Shown: piece after piece, positions 26,299-35,946 of the stretch
Layout: each line of letters begins with the position of its first letter
Numbering within the stretch: the first letter of the stretch is position 1
Source: Niabella sp.
GTDB lineage: Bacteria > Bacteroidota > Bacteroidia > Chitinophagales > Chitinophagaceae
NCBI GenBank assembly: GCA_017744715.1
Contig: JAGIAT010000002.1
Location: 529,708-593,707 of the forward strand
Reading direction: 5' to 3'
Length of the DNA: 64,000 bases
Position numbers and translations under genes: made by a program
Notes under the pieces: model-generated
The model's database searches: none
What the model saw: the letters and a program-made list of their open reading frames with translations, nothing else
What the model was told of the DNA's origin: nothing

Positions 26299-27828
26299 TC
26301 AATATCCCGGTGTTTGTGTTAACAGCGGGTCGTTATTCATCATCGACTGAGAAATGGGCAGCAACAATTTTGCTCCTGTGGCAGGTGAAAGATAGGCTGG
26401 TTTAATAGCGGCATATACATAATTATCGCCGGCTCTTCTTAAAGCCCACCAGCGCTTGCCCTCACCGATATATTCTCTCAGGTATTCTTCTAAAATGGCG
26501 TTCATATTATCGGCAACAGATCCGTTGGTAAACACCGGTGCCGCCGCACCGTACGCTCTTGTTCGTATCTGGCTTATTTCCGGGGATGGATCTTCACCCA
26601 GCTTCGCCTTTGCCTCGGCCATCAACAACAATACATCTGCATAGCGGAATACGGGATAATCGTTGTTATAAACCTGTGTGGTACCGGAGGTGGTACCAAT
26701 AAATTTGGTAAGCATCACGCCTCTTGTGGCAAAGGGTGCAGCGGCGGAATACATTACTTTGAACGAATAGGGAATCCGCTGGTCTGCGGCATTTGCCGTT
26801 AGCTTATCGATTGTTGCCTGCGACATGCCTACCCGGTTGGCGCCACCTACATACGGGTATACGGACGAAACCGTAGGCGTGGCGGCCCTGGCAAAAGAAA
26901 GGCCGGAAGCCTGGATATTGTTTACCAGGAAATTACCGAATGTGCCCTGCGTTGCCTGCCCCAGTTCATAGTTAACCGCGAAGATAAGCTCCGGGTTATT
27001 GCTTTTTTTTGTGGGATCAAAAATATCGGCGTAATTGGTTTGTAGTTTCAAGGTGCTGCCCTGCAAATTCATCACCTCCTGCAAGGCATTCTTGGCGGTT
27101 ATAAAGTCGGCATTACCGCCGCCTAAGTGGGTACCGGACCAAAGGTATACATCGCCTTTCAATGCCAGCGATGCCACGCGGCTCCAGAAAACCCGGTTAC
27201 CTGCCGGCAGCGTATTGCTGCTTCCGAATAACTGCAGCGACTTTTCAATATCGCTTTTAATCTGCTGCATTACCGAATCCGGTGTGCTCCGGGCTTTATA
27301 GGTTTCTGCGGCATTGTTAATGGTAACAACCGGCGTGGTTGAAAGCGGTACGCCGCCCCATGTTTTCAGCATGGCGTAATAAATATACGCCCTCAGGCCA
27401 TACATTTCGGCTACTTCCCGCTGGCTGGTAACCGCATCCACCGGGCTTTGCGGCAGCACATCCATAACATTGTTAATCGTATATATGAGGCCGTAGAACC
27501 CGCCCCAGTTTGCGTAAGGAACATTCAGCGCGCTGATATTATGCGTATATAGTTGCTGGGCAGTTCCGTCTACCGATTCCGTAAAAATGCCATCGGCCCA
27601 TATATCTGAACGCATTTCGCCGAGGTTAAAAAACGTACCCACGTTGGAGCGAAACAAAGCGTAGGCTCCCGCATACAGGGTTTGTGCGGCACCCGCATCG
27701 GTTAGCGCCAGTGATTTGCTGATACGGTCCTGCGGAATCACTTCATTCAGCTGTTGCTTGCAGGATGTTGCAACCAGTGTAATCCCTGCCAAGCCCGTTA
27801 AAAGCGATAATATTTTCGGTTTCATCAT
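26299..27828 (-). CDS. SusD/RagB family surface lipoprotein
   Basis: This 509-residue lipoprotein (lipobox ATSC, Cys at about 23) is the surface glycan-binding lid of a SusCD importer. Typical features are the N-terminal YRSNVGTFFNLGE region, tetratricopeptide-like helices with AEMYGLRAYIYYAMLKTWGG, and the C-terminal VFRYADVLLLMAEAKAKLG and EGKRWWALRR motifs. It follows susC by 18 bp. By context it corresponds to the NanU-type sialic acid binder, though this cannot be read from the sequence itself. Confidence 0.93.
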   Translation of the reverse strand: MMKPKILSLLTGLAGITLVATSCKQQLNEVIPQDRISKSLALTDAGAAQTLYAGAYALFRSNVGTFFNLGEMRSDIWADGIFTESVDGTAQQLYTHNISALNVPYANWGGFYGLIYTINNVMDVLPQSPVDAVTSQREVAEMYGLRAYIYYAMLKTWGGVPLSTTPVVTINNAAETYKARSTPDSVMQQIKSDIEKSLQLFGSSNTLPAGNRVFWSRVASLALKGDVYLWSGTHLGGGNADFITAKNALQEVMNLQGSTLKLQTNYADIFDPTKKSNNPELIFAVNYELGQATQGTFGNFLVNNIQASGLSFARAATPTVSSVYPYVGGANRVGMSQATIDKLTANAADQRIPYSFKVMYSAAAPFATRGVMLTKFIGTTSGTTQVYNNDYPVFRYADVLLLMAEAKAKLGEDPSPEISQIRTRAYGAAAPVFTNGSVADNMNAILEEYLREYIGEGKRWWALRRAGDNYVYAAIKPAYLSPATGAKLLLPISQSMMNNDPLLTQTPGY

Positions 27829-27846
27829 AACAAAATTTGTTGGTGG

Positions 27847-30800
27847 TTAAAAAGTGATCTGTGCGCCAAAGGTGAGCCGTTTAGGCAACGGGTAACGGCC
27901 GTTGTCAAAGCCGCCTACTTCCGGGAAAATGCCGCTGTACTTTGTAAAGTACACCAGGTTGGATCCTGTTAGGGATACACTAAGCCCCTTAATTTTATTC
28001 CGGAGGATCGTTGCCAGCAGTTGCCGGGTGAGGCTGTAGCTCAATGTCATCTCCCGCAGCATCAGGTAATCTCCTTTTTCCCAAAGATTGGCCGGCGGAT
28101 TATTGCCCGATGCATCGGTGGCAAAATTCCGGCCCTGGTTGGCCCAGTAGAACATGGGGAGCGATGCACCCGGGTTGTCGGGCGTCCAGGTGTTCAGCAC
28201 CTCTTTAGTGCTGTTTTGAGATCCCTGCACCTGGCTCAGACCTCTGAGTTTATTATTGTTCAGGATCACAAAGCCATACGCGTAATCAAATGCCGTATAT
28301 AAATGCAGGCCTTTAAACCCGGCATTTAAAAAGAAACTACCCGATCCTTTTGGCGTAGTACGCCCCACAAAAACATATTGTCTCGAGTCTATGGTATCGT
28401 TTTTGTTCACCTGCAGCCACCGGGCATCGCCCAGTTGTTTGAACTTCTTATTATCGCCCGTATACGGCAGGAACGCATTGTATACATTGGCATCTGCCGT
28501 AAGCATATCCTGTGTGGTATAAATACCGGCCCATTTGGGTGCCCATACTTCATCATACCCCACACGCTCCCCTTCTATCAAACCATTTACCTGCTTTAAC
28601 TGCCCGGGATTCTGGGGATCCCAAACCTGTATAGTGCCCTGCCTGTTGCCCGGCAACCCGTTGTAGGGAAGTTTGATTGCATAGCTTTTAACGGTATAGT
28701 AGGTAGCTCCCAGGTCCAGGCTAAACCCCCCTTCTTTTTTTGGAGCCACCGCCTTGGCATTGAGCGATAATTCCCAGCCCCTGTTCTGCAACTGCGATAA
28801 ATTAGTGGTATAACTTGTAAAGCCGGTCTGTGCTGAAATCGGCAGGTTCGCCAGCTTATCAAATACATTCCTGATAAAATAATCGCCGATGATGGTGATA
28901 CGGTCCCGGAAGAAACCCAGGTCTGTACCGATGTTCAGCGAATTGGTCCGTTCCCACCTCAGGTCGGGATTGATATAATTGGGTGCATACGTGCCCCCCA
29001 TGCCATTGTACACACCCGCATTGGAATAAACCTGTGCGGTAGGGAAATAGCTGGTACCAAAGTATTGCAGGTTTCCATTTCCGCCATAGCTGAAGCGCGG
29101 CTTTACGGTACTGATATATGCTGACAGCTTACTGTTTTTGAAAAAGTTTTCGTTGTGCAGGTTCCAGCCGGCCGATGCTCCCGGAAACAGTCCGTAATAG
29201 TTGGTTTCATTGAGCCGGGTAGATCCATCCAGGCGGAGGATACCGGTAAGAAAATATTTGCCCCGGAAGGAATAGTTGAGCTTGCCGATCGCTGAGGCCA
29301 GCCGTTCCCAGTAAGGAAAATTGGAAGAAGCGCTGGCAGGGTTAACGATCACCCCGTTTACAACAGACGGCGGCGTAGCGGCAGTAAGCCAGGGAATGAT
29401 ATCGGTGGGTGCCCCGGATGCAGCACCGGAAAAGGTATATCGCTTATAGTCCAGGAATTCTCCGCCGGCCATAAAACTGATCTGGTGATCATTGATATTT
29501 TTATCAAACTGTAAAAAGCCGTTATAGGTATATTGAATATCGCGATAGTTACTGAAAGAAGCGGACCGGGTCGTATTCATAGAGCCGCCATTGCCCTGCT
29601 GATAGGCCTTGGTAAAGTTATTATTGTTCTGGTAAAGCATATATCCCGAACCATTGGCAACAAACTTAAGGAACGGGAGTATGGTGTATTCAAGGTTCAG
29701 GCTTCCCATAAACCGCTGCTGGTTGGTACTGTTAATATATAAATTACCCCAGTATTGCGGGTTGCCCAGGCTTGCATCATTAGGACCGGGCAGTACGATA
29801 CCCGACGTGTCGTTATAGTAACGTACGGTAGGCGCCACGCCCAGGAACCGCTGCATAAGGCCACCGGTAGCCCCGGTACTGCCGGCAATACCGGGCTCTG
29901 AATAGGGTACGCCCTGGTCAATATTATAAGCGGATGTATTTAAGGCAACCTTCAGGTTCTTTCCCACATTCAATGAGCCGTTAAAGTTCATGTTGATCCG
30001 TTTGAGCCAGGAACCGATGATTACGCCATTATCTTTTACGGCATTGAGGTTTAATGCAAACCCGCCCTGGTCATTGGCCCCCGAAAGCGACAGGGAATGC
30101 TCTGTGGTATGGGTCCGTTGCATCAGCATCGCCTCCCGCTCCTGCGCGGATATTTCGCGATACAGGATACTATCCCTTGCCGCCGGGTAAAATGGATTGG
30201 GATCCACCAGTAATTTCCAGTTGGGATCTGTAAGATATTTCCTGTTGGCATTGGTAACCAGCTGCGTGGTGTAAAGCCCTACCGGCGATGTATTAGTGGC
30301 GCCCAGGGCCCAGCCCCATGCACCGGTAAGCTGACCCTTATCTCCCGTAACACCGGTGCCGGTAAGTGAATCGGCTATATACCTGGCCCGAAGTCCCAGC
30401 CGGTTCATACGGATATAATCTGCAGCACTTAAATAATCAGCTGCGATACTTCTTGGATAGTTGATGGTTTGCCGGATGGAGTACTGGACCTGGGTTCTTC
30501 CTTTCTTTCCTTTTTTTGTGGTGATGAGTACCACCCCGTTGGCGGCGCGTGCTCCGTATATGGCCGTAGATGCAGCATCCTTCAATACATCCATCGATTC
30601 TATGTCATTCATGTCCAACCCATACAGGCTGGGCAATACCACACCATCCACCACCACCAGTGGATCTCCGGTTCCGTCAAAACCGGTTCCGCCCCTGAAC
30701 ACAATTTTGGGCGAGGTACCCGGCTGCCCGGTTGTTTGCTGTACCAGTAAGCCCGGCACCGTACCCTGCAGCGCGGCGGCAACATTAGTATTGGGATTGT

Positions 30801-31212
30801 GCTCAAGCGCCAGGGGATTTACTTTTGAGGCGGCGCCGTTAAAATCCCTTCGTTTTTGCGTACCATAACCTACCACAATGACTTCATCCATTTTGGAAGT
30901 CTGCTGTGCAGATAAGGCAACCGTGATACCCGACCGGTTTTCTACGGTAACCTGCTTCGGCTCGTAACCTGTATAGGATATCAAAAGCACATCGCCCGGT
31001 TCGGCTGCAATAGAAAAAGCACCTTCATCGTTGGCAACCACGGTAGTGGTTTTTCCTTTAATCGTAATAGTGGCCCCGGCCAGGGCAGTACCGGTTGCTT
31101 CGTCGCGCACCAGGCCGGTAGCCGTTTTCACCTGCGAGCGCCCCGGCAGGGCCATTAAAAAAAGCAGGACAAGCAAGCTACATTTTAAGCAGATTCGCTG
31201 CATAACAAACAA
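27847..31212 (-). CDS. SusC/RagA TonB-dependent receptor of the sialic acid locus
   Basis: This complete 1121-residue outer-membrane receptor has a signal peptide (to about 26, PGRSQ) and a carboxypeptidase-regulatory-like domain (about 29-105). A TonB-box-like MDEVIVVGYGTQK, the plug domain with VVVDGVVLP and TTKKGKKG, and a long barrel ending in LTFGAQITF follow. Unlike the receptor at 1-1915 it has no STN domain, so it is not of the ECF/FecR-regulated type. That agrees with control by the adjacent GntR protein. It is the first gene of the minus-strand operon. An in-frame ATG at 31203 is a possible start. Confidence 0.95.
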   Translation of the reverse strand: MFVMQRICLKCSLLVLLFLMALPGRSQVKTATGLVRDEATGTALAGATITIKGKTTTVVANDEGAFSIAAEPGDVLLISYTGYEPKQVTVENRSGITVALSAQQTSKMDEVIVVGYGTQKRRDFNGAASKVNPLALEHNPNTNVAAALQGTVPGLLVQQTTGQPGTSPKIVFRGGTGFDGTGDPLVVVDGVVLPSLYGLDMNDIESMDVLKDAASTAIYGARAANGVVLITTKKGKKGRTQVQYSIRQTINYPRSIAADYLSAADYIRMNRLGLRARYIADSLTGTGVTGDKGQLTGAWGWALGATNTSPVGLYTTQLVTNANRKYLTDPNWKLLVDPNPFYPAARDSILYREISAQEREAMLMQRTHTTEHSLSLSGANDQGGFALNLNAVKDNGVIIGSWLKRINMNFNGSLNVGKNLKVALNTSAYNIDQGVPYSEPGIAGSTGATGGLMQRFLGVAPTVRYYNDTSGIVLPGPNDASLGNPQYWGNLYINSTNQQRFMGSLNLEYTILPFLKFVANGSGYMLYQNNNNFTKAYQQGNGGSMNTTRSASFSNYRDIQYTYNGFLQFDKNINDHQISFMAGGEFLDYKRYTFSGAASGAPTDIIPWLTAATPPSVVNGVIVNPASASSNFPYWERLASAIGKLNYSFRGKYFLTGILRLDGSTRLNETNYYGLFPGASAGWNLHNENFFKNSKLSAYISTVKPRFSYGGNGNLQYFGTSYFPTAQVYSNAGVYNGMGGTYAPNYINPDLRWERTNSLNIGTDLGFFRDRITIIGDYFIRNVFDKLANLPISAQTGFTSYTTNLSQLQNRGWELSLNAKAVAPKKEGGFSLDLGATYYTVKSYAIKLPYNGLPGNRQGTIQVWDPQNPGQLKQVNGLIEGERVGYDEVWAPKWAGIYTTQDMLTADANVYNAFLPYTGDNKKFKQLGDARWLQVNKNDTIDSRQYVFVGRTTPKGSGSFFLNAGFKGLHLYTAFDYAYGFVILNNNKLRGLSQVQGSQNSTKEVLNTWTPDNPGASLPMFYWANQGRNFATDASGNNPPANLWEKGDYLMLREMTLSYSLTRQLLATILRNKIKGLSVSLTGSNLVYFTKYSGIFPEVGGFDNGRYPLPKRLTFGAQITF

Positions 31213-31226
31213 TTTATCGTTTTAGC

Positions 31227-31243
31227 ATTATGTATAACATAAT
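31227..31243. promoter_or_regulatory. Perfect inverted repeat, likely GntR/FadR operator
   Basis: ATTATGT-ATA-ACATAAT is a perfect 7-3-7 inverted repeat, 14 bp upstream of the susC start and 91 bp upstream of the regulator start. FCD-type GntR regulators usually bind such compact palindromes in the divergent promoter of their target operon. I therefore infer that this is the operator of the sialic acid operon and of the regulator gene. Confidence 0.65.
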
Positions 31244-31334
31244 AAAATTAAGAACAAATTTTAGATTTCCAAATTTTTTAAAAAATTTTCCCGGTATACG
31301 CGTAAATAATTTACTTTACGGCATTATTATTACA

Positions 31335-32063
31335 ATGGAACGTATATTCACAGCAATAGAAAACAGAAGCCTTGTTGACAAGGTGGAAGCAAACCTTATT
31401 GAATTATTACATCAACGCAAGCTGAAGGTGGGGGACAGTATTCCGAAAGAGCTGGAGCTCTCAACCACCCTCGGAGTCAGCCGCACGGTGATCCGGGAAG
31501 CGCTTATGCGGCTCCGCCTGATGGGTCTTATCGAAAGCCGTAAGAAAAAGGGAGCCGTAATCACCAGCCCCGATATTTTTGGAACCCTGGCTAAAAGCAT
31601 GAACCCCTATATACTTAGTAATGATACACTAAAGGAGATTTTCGAGATACGGCTGGTACTGGAAATAGGGATGGCCGACCTGCTCTTCAGGCACATTACG
31701 GCGGAGGACATCAAAGAATTGAAACAAATCGTAAAGAACGAACCCGCTGCCGCCCGCAACCGGATGTTTGAGGCCTCTTATGAAATCGCCTTTCATGGAA
31801 AGCTTTACCAGATCAGTCACAATGAAACCCTGATGAAATTTCAAAAACTGCTGCTTCCCGTATTCGACTATGTCGAAAAAAGCTCTCTATTGGCCCCGGT
31901 ACTGAATCCCAAAAAATTTGTTTCACACAAACAACTGATCAACATCCTGGAAAACGGAACACCGGAAGAATTCCGGAACGGCATGCGCAATCACCTGGAA
32001 AACCACTTTATACGGCTGGGTCTTGGCGGGGGTGCTTCCGCAGCAACCAAAGGAAACGGCTAA
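31335..32063 (+). CDS. GntR-family regulator of the FadR (FCD) subgroup
   Basis: I take the ATG at 31335 as the start, giving 242 residues. The longer frame from 31230 would put the operator inside the gene and adds an unlikely N-terminus. The winged helix spans about 8-77 (KLKVGDSIPKELELSTTLGV, then SRTVIREALMRLRLMGLI). The FCD ligand domain covers about 95-225, with metal-site-type residues in FEIRLVLE and AFHGKLYQ. Divergent orientation to susC and the palindrome between them suggest that it represses the sialic acid operon and is relieved by a pathway sugar, like NanR. Confidence 0.9.
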   Translation: MERIFTAIENRSLVDKVEANLIELLHQRKLKVGDSIPKELELSTTLGVSRTVIREALMRLRLMGLIESRKKKGAVITSPDIFGTLAKSMNPYILSNDTLKEIFEIRLVLEIGMADLLFRHITAEDIKELKQIVKNEPAAARNRMFEASYEIAFHGKLYQISHNETLMKFQKLLLPVFDYVEKSSLLAPVLNPKKFVSHKQLINILENGTPEEFRNGMRNHLENHFIRLGLGGGASAATKGNG

Positions 32064-32526
32064 TATCCGTGTACTGCGGTTTTGGAAAATAAGCGTGGCG
32101 GCGATACCGTATCCACTTTGCCTTAAATGCACCTGCTACAGCCCGGTAGCAATCGCACGCTGTCAATACATGCGCAGATGCTGAAATAAGTCTGCCCTGC
32201 CAATGACCAATAAAGGCGGCAACCGGGCCGGACGGTTTCAGAGCACTGCCAAAAAATCAGCACCGGCGGTCCATTTAATAGCAGACCATGCCGGTGCCCT
32301 TCTTTAAGAACGCTTCACTATCCTGATACCTGGCAATGCCTTTAGGAACCGCATCATCAATAGGCTGAACCGCTAATCAAAAAAGACGGTATCAGCAATT
32401 TCCGCGGCCGGGCGGTTCCTCCACCTCCGGAACTGATGAGCATTGCGGGTTACAACAACTTTCGATTACTGCCCCGGCACACGAATGCTTTCCGGCAGCT
32501 CCGGCGGTACATACGCGCTGCTGCAG
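32064..32526. other. Intergenic region, no gene; decayed repeat copy
   Basis: This 463-bp gap lies between convergent genes. CAGATGCTGAAATAAG at 32175-32190 followed by CAATGACC resembles the palindromic repeat at 7640-7665. Small frames here have no features of genes. Confidence 0.5.
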
Positions 32527-33288
32527 CTATTCGGTGATGTAAAACGCAGTATTATATTCGGTTTCACCCAGGTAGCCGTACTTACCAAAAACGACGGTCT
32601 TGTTTTCTTCATTAGTATCATCCGCATGGCGGTTATTGAGGAATAGTTTTTTACCAGCGTAAATGGCCTTAACGATATATTTCCCAACCGGCACATCTTT
32701 TACCATAAACGTTCCGGCCACGTCTTCAACCGGTCGTTCAAACGGCGTGGATGTCGTTCCATCAATCAAACGGGGTTCACCCGGAAACGGGGTAAAGGAC
32801 AATGTTACTTTTGTCAGATCCACATCTGTACCAAACGCGTACAGGTCCACATGCGCACCGTAATACCCCATACCACCCGGCCGCTGGCCACTGAGCTTCC
32901 ATTTAAAATTGCGTACAGCGCCGTTTGTTTTATTAAAAGCCCCGGTTTTATCCGGATCCAGGTCAAACGTATAGGTTTGCCCGTAAGCCGTTCTGGTGAG
33001 CTGGGCCTTGGCCGTCCAATCGCCTGCAGGGTCATCGGGCAGCAACACCTGGTATCTTCCGTCGTTGTTGCTGGTACCCGATAAATAACTGTTATACCAT
33101 ACCGTATGTTCAATGGTGATGCGGGCATCTTTCACCGGAACGCTCCGGGTATCCGTAACCAAACCACTCACCCGGCCTGCTGTTCCGGATGCTTCCGGCA
33201 TATTTTCCCCGGAACCGTTTTTGCTACAGGCCGCAAATACAGTGCTGCATATAAATGGCAACAATACTCGATATACATTTTGTTTCAT
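32527..33288 (-). CDS. Lipoprotein with carboxypeptidase-regulatory-like domain
   Basis: This 253-residue lipoprotein (FAAC, Cys21) carries a transthyretin-like carboxypeptidase-regulatory domain at about 38-125 (GRVSGLVTDTRSVPVKDARI, then DGRYQVLLPDD). A second beta-rich part holds another short motif of this kind near 190-215 (MVKDVPVGKYIVKAIYAGK). These domains are structural modules common in the phylum. It lies 35 bp after the membrane protein gene and is probably co-transcribed with it. The function is unknown. Confidence 0.82.
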   Translation of the reverse strand: MKQNVYRVLLPFICSTVFAACSKNGSGENMPEASGTAGRVSGLVTDTRSVPVKDARITIEHTVWYNSYLSGTSNNDGRYQVLLPDDPAGDWTAKAQLTRTAYGQTYTFDLDPDKTGAFNKTNGAVRNFKWKLSGQRPGGMGYYGAHVDLYAFGTDVDLTKVTLSFTPFPGEPRLIDGTTSTPFERPVEDVAGTFMVKDVPVGKYIVKAIYAGKKLFLNNRHADDTNEENKTVVFGKYGYLGETEYNTAFYITE

Positions 33289-33323
33289 TGATCTTGTTTT
33301 TAATGTTCAATGCACAGGAAGAC

Positions 33324-33974
33324 TCAGGCAACTTCGGAGAATGTTACTTTTTGATCAGCGTGCCTGCCGGGCACCTCCTCACCGGGAAGAAGGAGCTGGA
33401 TGGACCATATATACCTGAAGTAATACGCCACTACAAGCCCGGCCGGAATGCTGATGGAAATCCAGGTGGCCATATCCCTCGCAATGCCCGGGAACTGTTT
33501 ATAATAAAGCAGGTAACCGCCCAGGCCCACAACAATACCCGCTACTGCTGCCAGCAGATAGCCCAGTATGCATTGCCATACCCATTTTGCCGGCGCCTTC
33601 ACCAGCGGTTTCAACTGTATGGCATTGATGATACCAATAGACAGGAACATAAACAAAATGTCGAAGGGAACAAACAGGGTATAATAACCCAGCCAGAATG
33701 CCCAGGGCGCAATCAATAAAAACGGCCAGATGCCGGCGGCCGTTTGGCGCTTCCCGGTCACCTGGAACGTGCGGCGCTGCATCCTCGCCAGAAAGGCTAT
33801 AAATACAAACAGAGACAGGGTATGCATGATGAACTGCGGCGTTGTTAACAACCGGTCATGATCGCCGGTAAGTCCGTGCGCAATAAGCGGATGCAGCAAA
33901 CCCAGTGCACCGGTATAAACGGCGATATTGCCTGCTACCCACTTTTTTAAAAACATGTTTTTAACTGATTTCAT
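33324..33974 (-). CDS. Unknown polytopic membrane protein
   Basis: I prefer the ATG at 33974 (MKSVKNMF), giving 216 residues; a longer frame begins at 34004. About six membrane helices are visible. The first runs near 11-30, and others are near 45-60, 80-95, 98-118, 135-158 and 172-192. I recognise no family. It is divergent from the AraC gene (86 bp between start codons) and upstream of the lipoprotein gene, so the AraC protein may control this pair. Confidence 0.75.
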   Translation of the reverse strand: MKSVKNMFLKKWVAGNIAVYTGALGLLHPLIAHGLTGDHDRLLTTPQFIMHTLSLFVFIAFLARMQRRTFQVTGKRQTAAGIWPFLLIAPWAFWLGYYTLFVPFDILFMFLSIGIINAIQLKPLVKAPAKWVWQCILGYLLAAVAGIVVGLGGYLLYYKQFPGIARDMATWISISIPAGLVVAYYFRYIWSIQLLLPGEEVPGRHADQKVTFSEVA

Positions 33975-34046
33975 AATTTTGTGATTAATACCGCAAAGTA
34001 CCATTGTTGCACAGGCAGGAAAAAGGATACTTTCTGCCCAAAATGA

Positions 34047-34054
34047 TATATTTT
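34047..34054 (+). promoter_or_regulatory. Possible -7 box directly before the AraC start
   Basis: TATATTTT matches TAnnTTTG at seven of eight positions and ends 5 nt before the ATG at 34060. If it is used, the mRNA would have almost no leader. Confidence 0.35.
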
Positions 34055-34059
34055 ACGCC

Positions 34060-35061
34060 ATGGCTTTACAGGGAACGGTCATTCGCACTATTTTTCAAAC
34101 AGCTGCTTCTTTTGGAGCTGCTTTTGATACGCTTTGCCAACTGTCGGGCATCCGTCCCGAAGAGATCAGCAACTCGGAAAATATGGTTGAATGGGAGAAG
34201 GCGGCGCTTATCTGGGTTCCGCTGTTCAAACTGTCGGAAGACCCGTTAATCGGCCTGCATGTAGGCATGGGCACCGATAAACTGCTGCATGGGATGATTG
34301 GCTTCCTCATCCAAAGTTGTAAAGACATTGACCAGTGTATCCGGATGTTGTGCCGCTACGGTTCTATGGCGTCGCCGATGGTCGAATACCGGTACACGGT
34401 TAATGAGGTGGCCACCCTTGAAATTGCCCAGCACCAGATGTGGCTGATGAAATATCCCGAGCCGGCCCGGCATGCCAATGATTTTTTATTGGCCGCAGTT
34501 ATGAACACCTGTAGTGCTTTGTCCGGAAAACGGATCGTTCCGTTGCGCATCGAACTGGCTTACAAAATGCGGAACATTTCCGAATACCGGAAGTTCTTTG
34601 GCTGCGAGGTGTTTTTCAACAAGGAAGCAAACCGCATTATCCTGAGTAAGGAGGCTATCGCAACGCCGCTGCTTACCAGCGATCAATCCATGTTTGAGCT
34701 GTTCAATTCCATTATGGCCGACAAGCAGGCACTGCTGGCTTCTAACAGCACGGCAGAAAATTTAAAACAGGTTTTATTCATGCAGTTCAAGGGAAGGATC
34801 CCCACCATTGAAGAAGCAGCCGCTGCATTGAATATGACCGTTCGCCATTTACAACGCAGACTGTTGGAGGAGCAAACCTCGTTCCGCAATATTGCAGGCA
34901 TTATACGCAAAGAGATCGCCATCCAGCTTATGCAAAACCCGTCTATTAAATTATCAGAAATTTCCGATATCCTGGGCTACTCCGATCTTACGGCATTCAG
35001 AAAGGCCTTTAAATCCTGGACAAACGCAACGCCGAAGGCTCTCCGGAGGACAAGGGTGTAA
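34060..35061 (+). CDS. AraC-family transcriptional regulator
   Basis: This 333-residue regulator has an N-terminal arabinose-binding-type sensory domain of the kind common in AraC/OruR-like proteins (about 20-190, including EDPLIGLHVG and HGMIGFLIQSC). Two C-terminal helix-turn-helix motifs follow (about 245-330: EEAAAALNMTVRHLQRRL and ISDILGYSDLTAFRKAFKSW). It is divergent from the membrane protein/lipoprotein pair. The inducer is unknown. Confidence 0.9.
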   Translation: MALQGTVIRTIFQTAASFGAAFDTLCQLSGIRPEEISNSENMVEWEKAALIWVPLFKLSEDPLIGLHVGMGTDKLLHGMIGFLIQSCKDIDQCIRMLCRYGSMASPMVEYRYTVNEVATLEIAQHQMWLMKYPEPARHANDFLLAAVMNTCSALSGKRIVPLRIELAYKMRNISEYRKFFGCEVFFNKEANRIILSKEAIATPLLTSDQSMFELFNSIMADKQALLASNSTAENLKQVLFMQFKGRIPTIEEAAAALNMTVRHLQRRLLEEQTSFRNIAGIIRKEIAIQLMQNPSIKLSEISDILGYSDLTAFRKAFKSWTNATPKALRRTRV

Positions 35062-35147
35062 AGGCGCCGCACACCCCCTGCTGTTAAAAGCAGGTATCTT
35101 CAAACTTCCGGGCTACCGGGTTATTCCGCGCCCGTTATAACCCGCGG

Positions 35148-35873
35148 TTATTTTGTGTTGCGTAAATAGATATTCCCAAATTTGGATGTCAATTCGTATA
35201 TCGGCCCTTTGCCGGGGTTAGCGGTAATGGACGTGTAAAAGCTGCGTTCTTCTTTTTCAACCGGCTTCAGGTTAAAGTCTGAGTATATCTTTCCAAACTG
35301 GTTCGTCAGTTTAACCCTCCCAACATTCGATTCCTTTAGGCTGGCGTCAATTTTCCCAAACTCCGTTTGCACGGTCAGCGGACCGGCATACTGGTGTACT
35401 TCCACCAAACCAAACTTAGATCTGACGTTTATATGGTCTTTTAAGGGCAGGACTATTTCAATTTGAATATCCAGGTTGTTTGTCGTATATGAAGAAAATT
35501 TTTCATGCGGATGTGCTTCCCTATAATTTTCAAAATCTGCCTTGGTCTCAAAATGCTTTTTCACACCGTCCACCTCAATGTAGTACTGCTGGTCAATATG
35601 TTTGAAATCAATTGAGTCGTGAATGATCAATTTTCCATCGGCGGATTGATCCAGCAATTCGAACCGGTCATTCTGCTTGTTGTCGTTGATATTGACTGTT
35701 GCTTTTATATAGATTTCATCCTTGTTCCAGCTGCTGATTTTCACCTTTGGAAAATCAAACTTTAATAATACCGGCTGATCTTTAGAAGTCTTGTATGTTT
35801 TTTCAATAATCCGCTGCGCAAACAAAACCCCCGTAATGCCCGTTAACAGCAGGCAAAGCAATATCCTTTTCAT
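35148..35873 (-). CDS. Exported DUF4097-type beta-helix protein
   Basis: This 241-residue protein has a signal peptide (to about 20, VLFAQ). It shows repeated short beta-strand units of the type INVRSKFGLVEVHQ, LTVQTEFGKIDASL, VKLTNQFGKIYSDF and YELTSKFGNIYLRN, typical of DUF4097-like proteins. It is the last gene of a sigma factor/HEAT protein/DUF4097 series, 73 bp after its paralogue. Such proteins are envelope components of unknown function. Confidence 0.8.
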   Translation of the reverse strand: MKRILLCLLLTGITGVLFAQRIIEKTYKTSKDQPVLLKFDFPKVKISSWNKDEIYIKATVNINDNKQNDRFELLDQSADGKLIIHDSIDFKHIDQQYYIEVDGVKKHFETKADFENYREAHPHEKFSSYTTNNLDIQIEIVLPLKDHINVRSKFGLVEVHQYAGPLTVQTEFGKIDASLKESNVGRVKLTNQFGKIYSDFNLKPVEKEERSFYTSITANPGKGPIYELTSKFGNIYLRNTK

Positions 35874-35946
35874 AGTACTATGAATTTTTAAACGAGAATA
35901 ATCAATAAAAGAAATCTGAATCGCCTGTAAGGCTATTTATTAGGCG

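Noticed and set aside
31230..31334. N-terminal extension of the GntR regulator
   Set aside because: It would start inside the operator palindrome and adds 35 residues not typical of the family; the ATG at 31335 fits the winged-helix domain.
35077..35094. CCTGCT/AGCAGG hairpin after the AraC gene
   Set aside because: It is a 6-bp stem without a following T-run, so it is too weak to call as a terminator.
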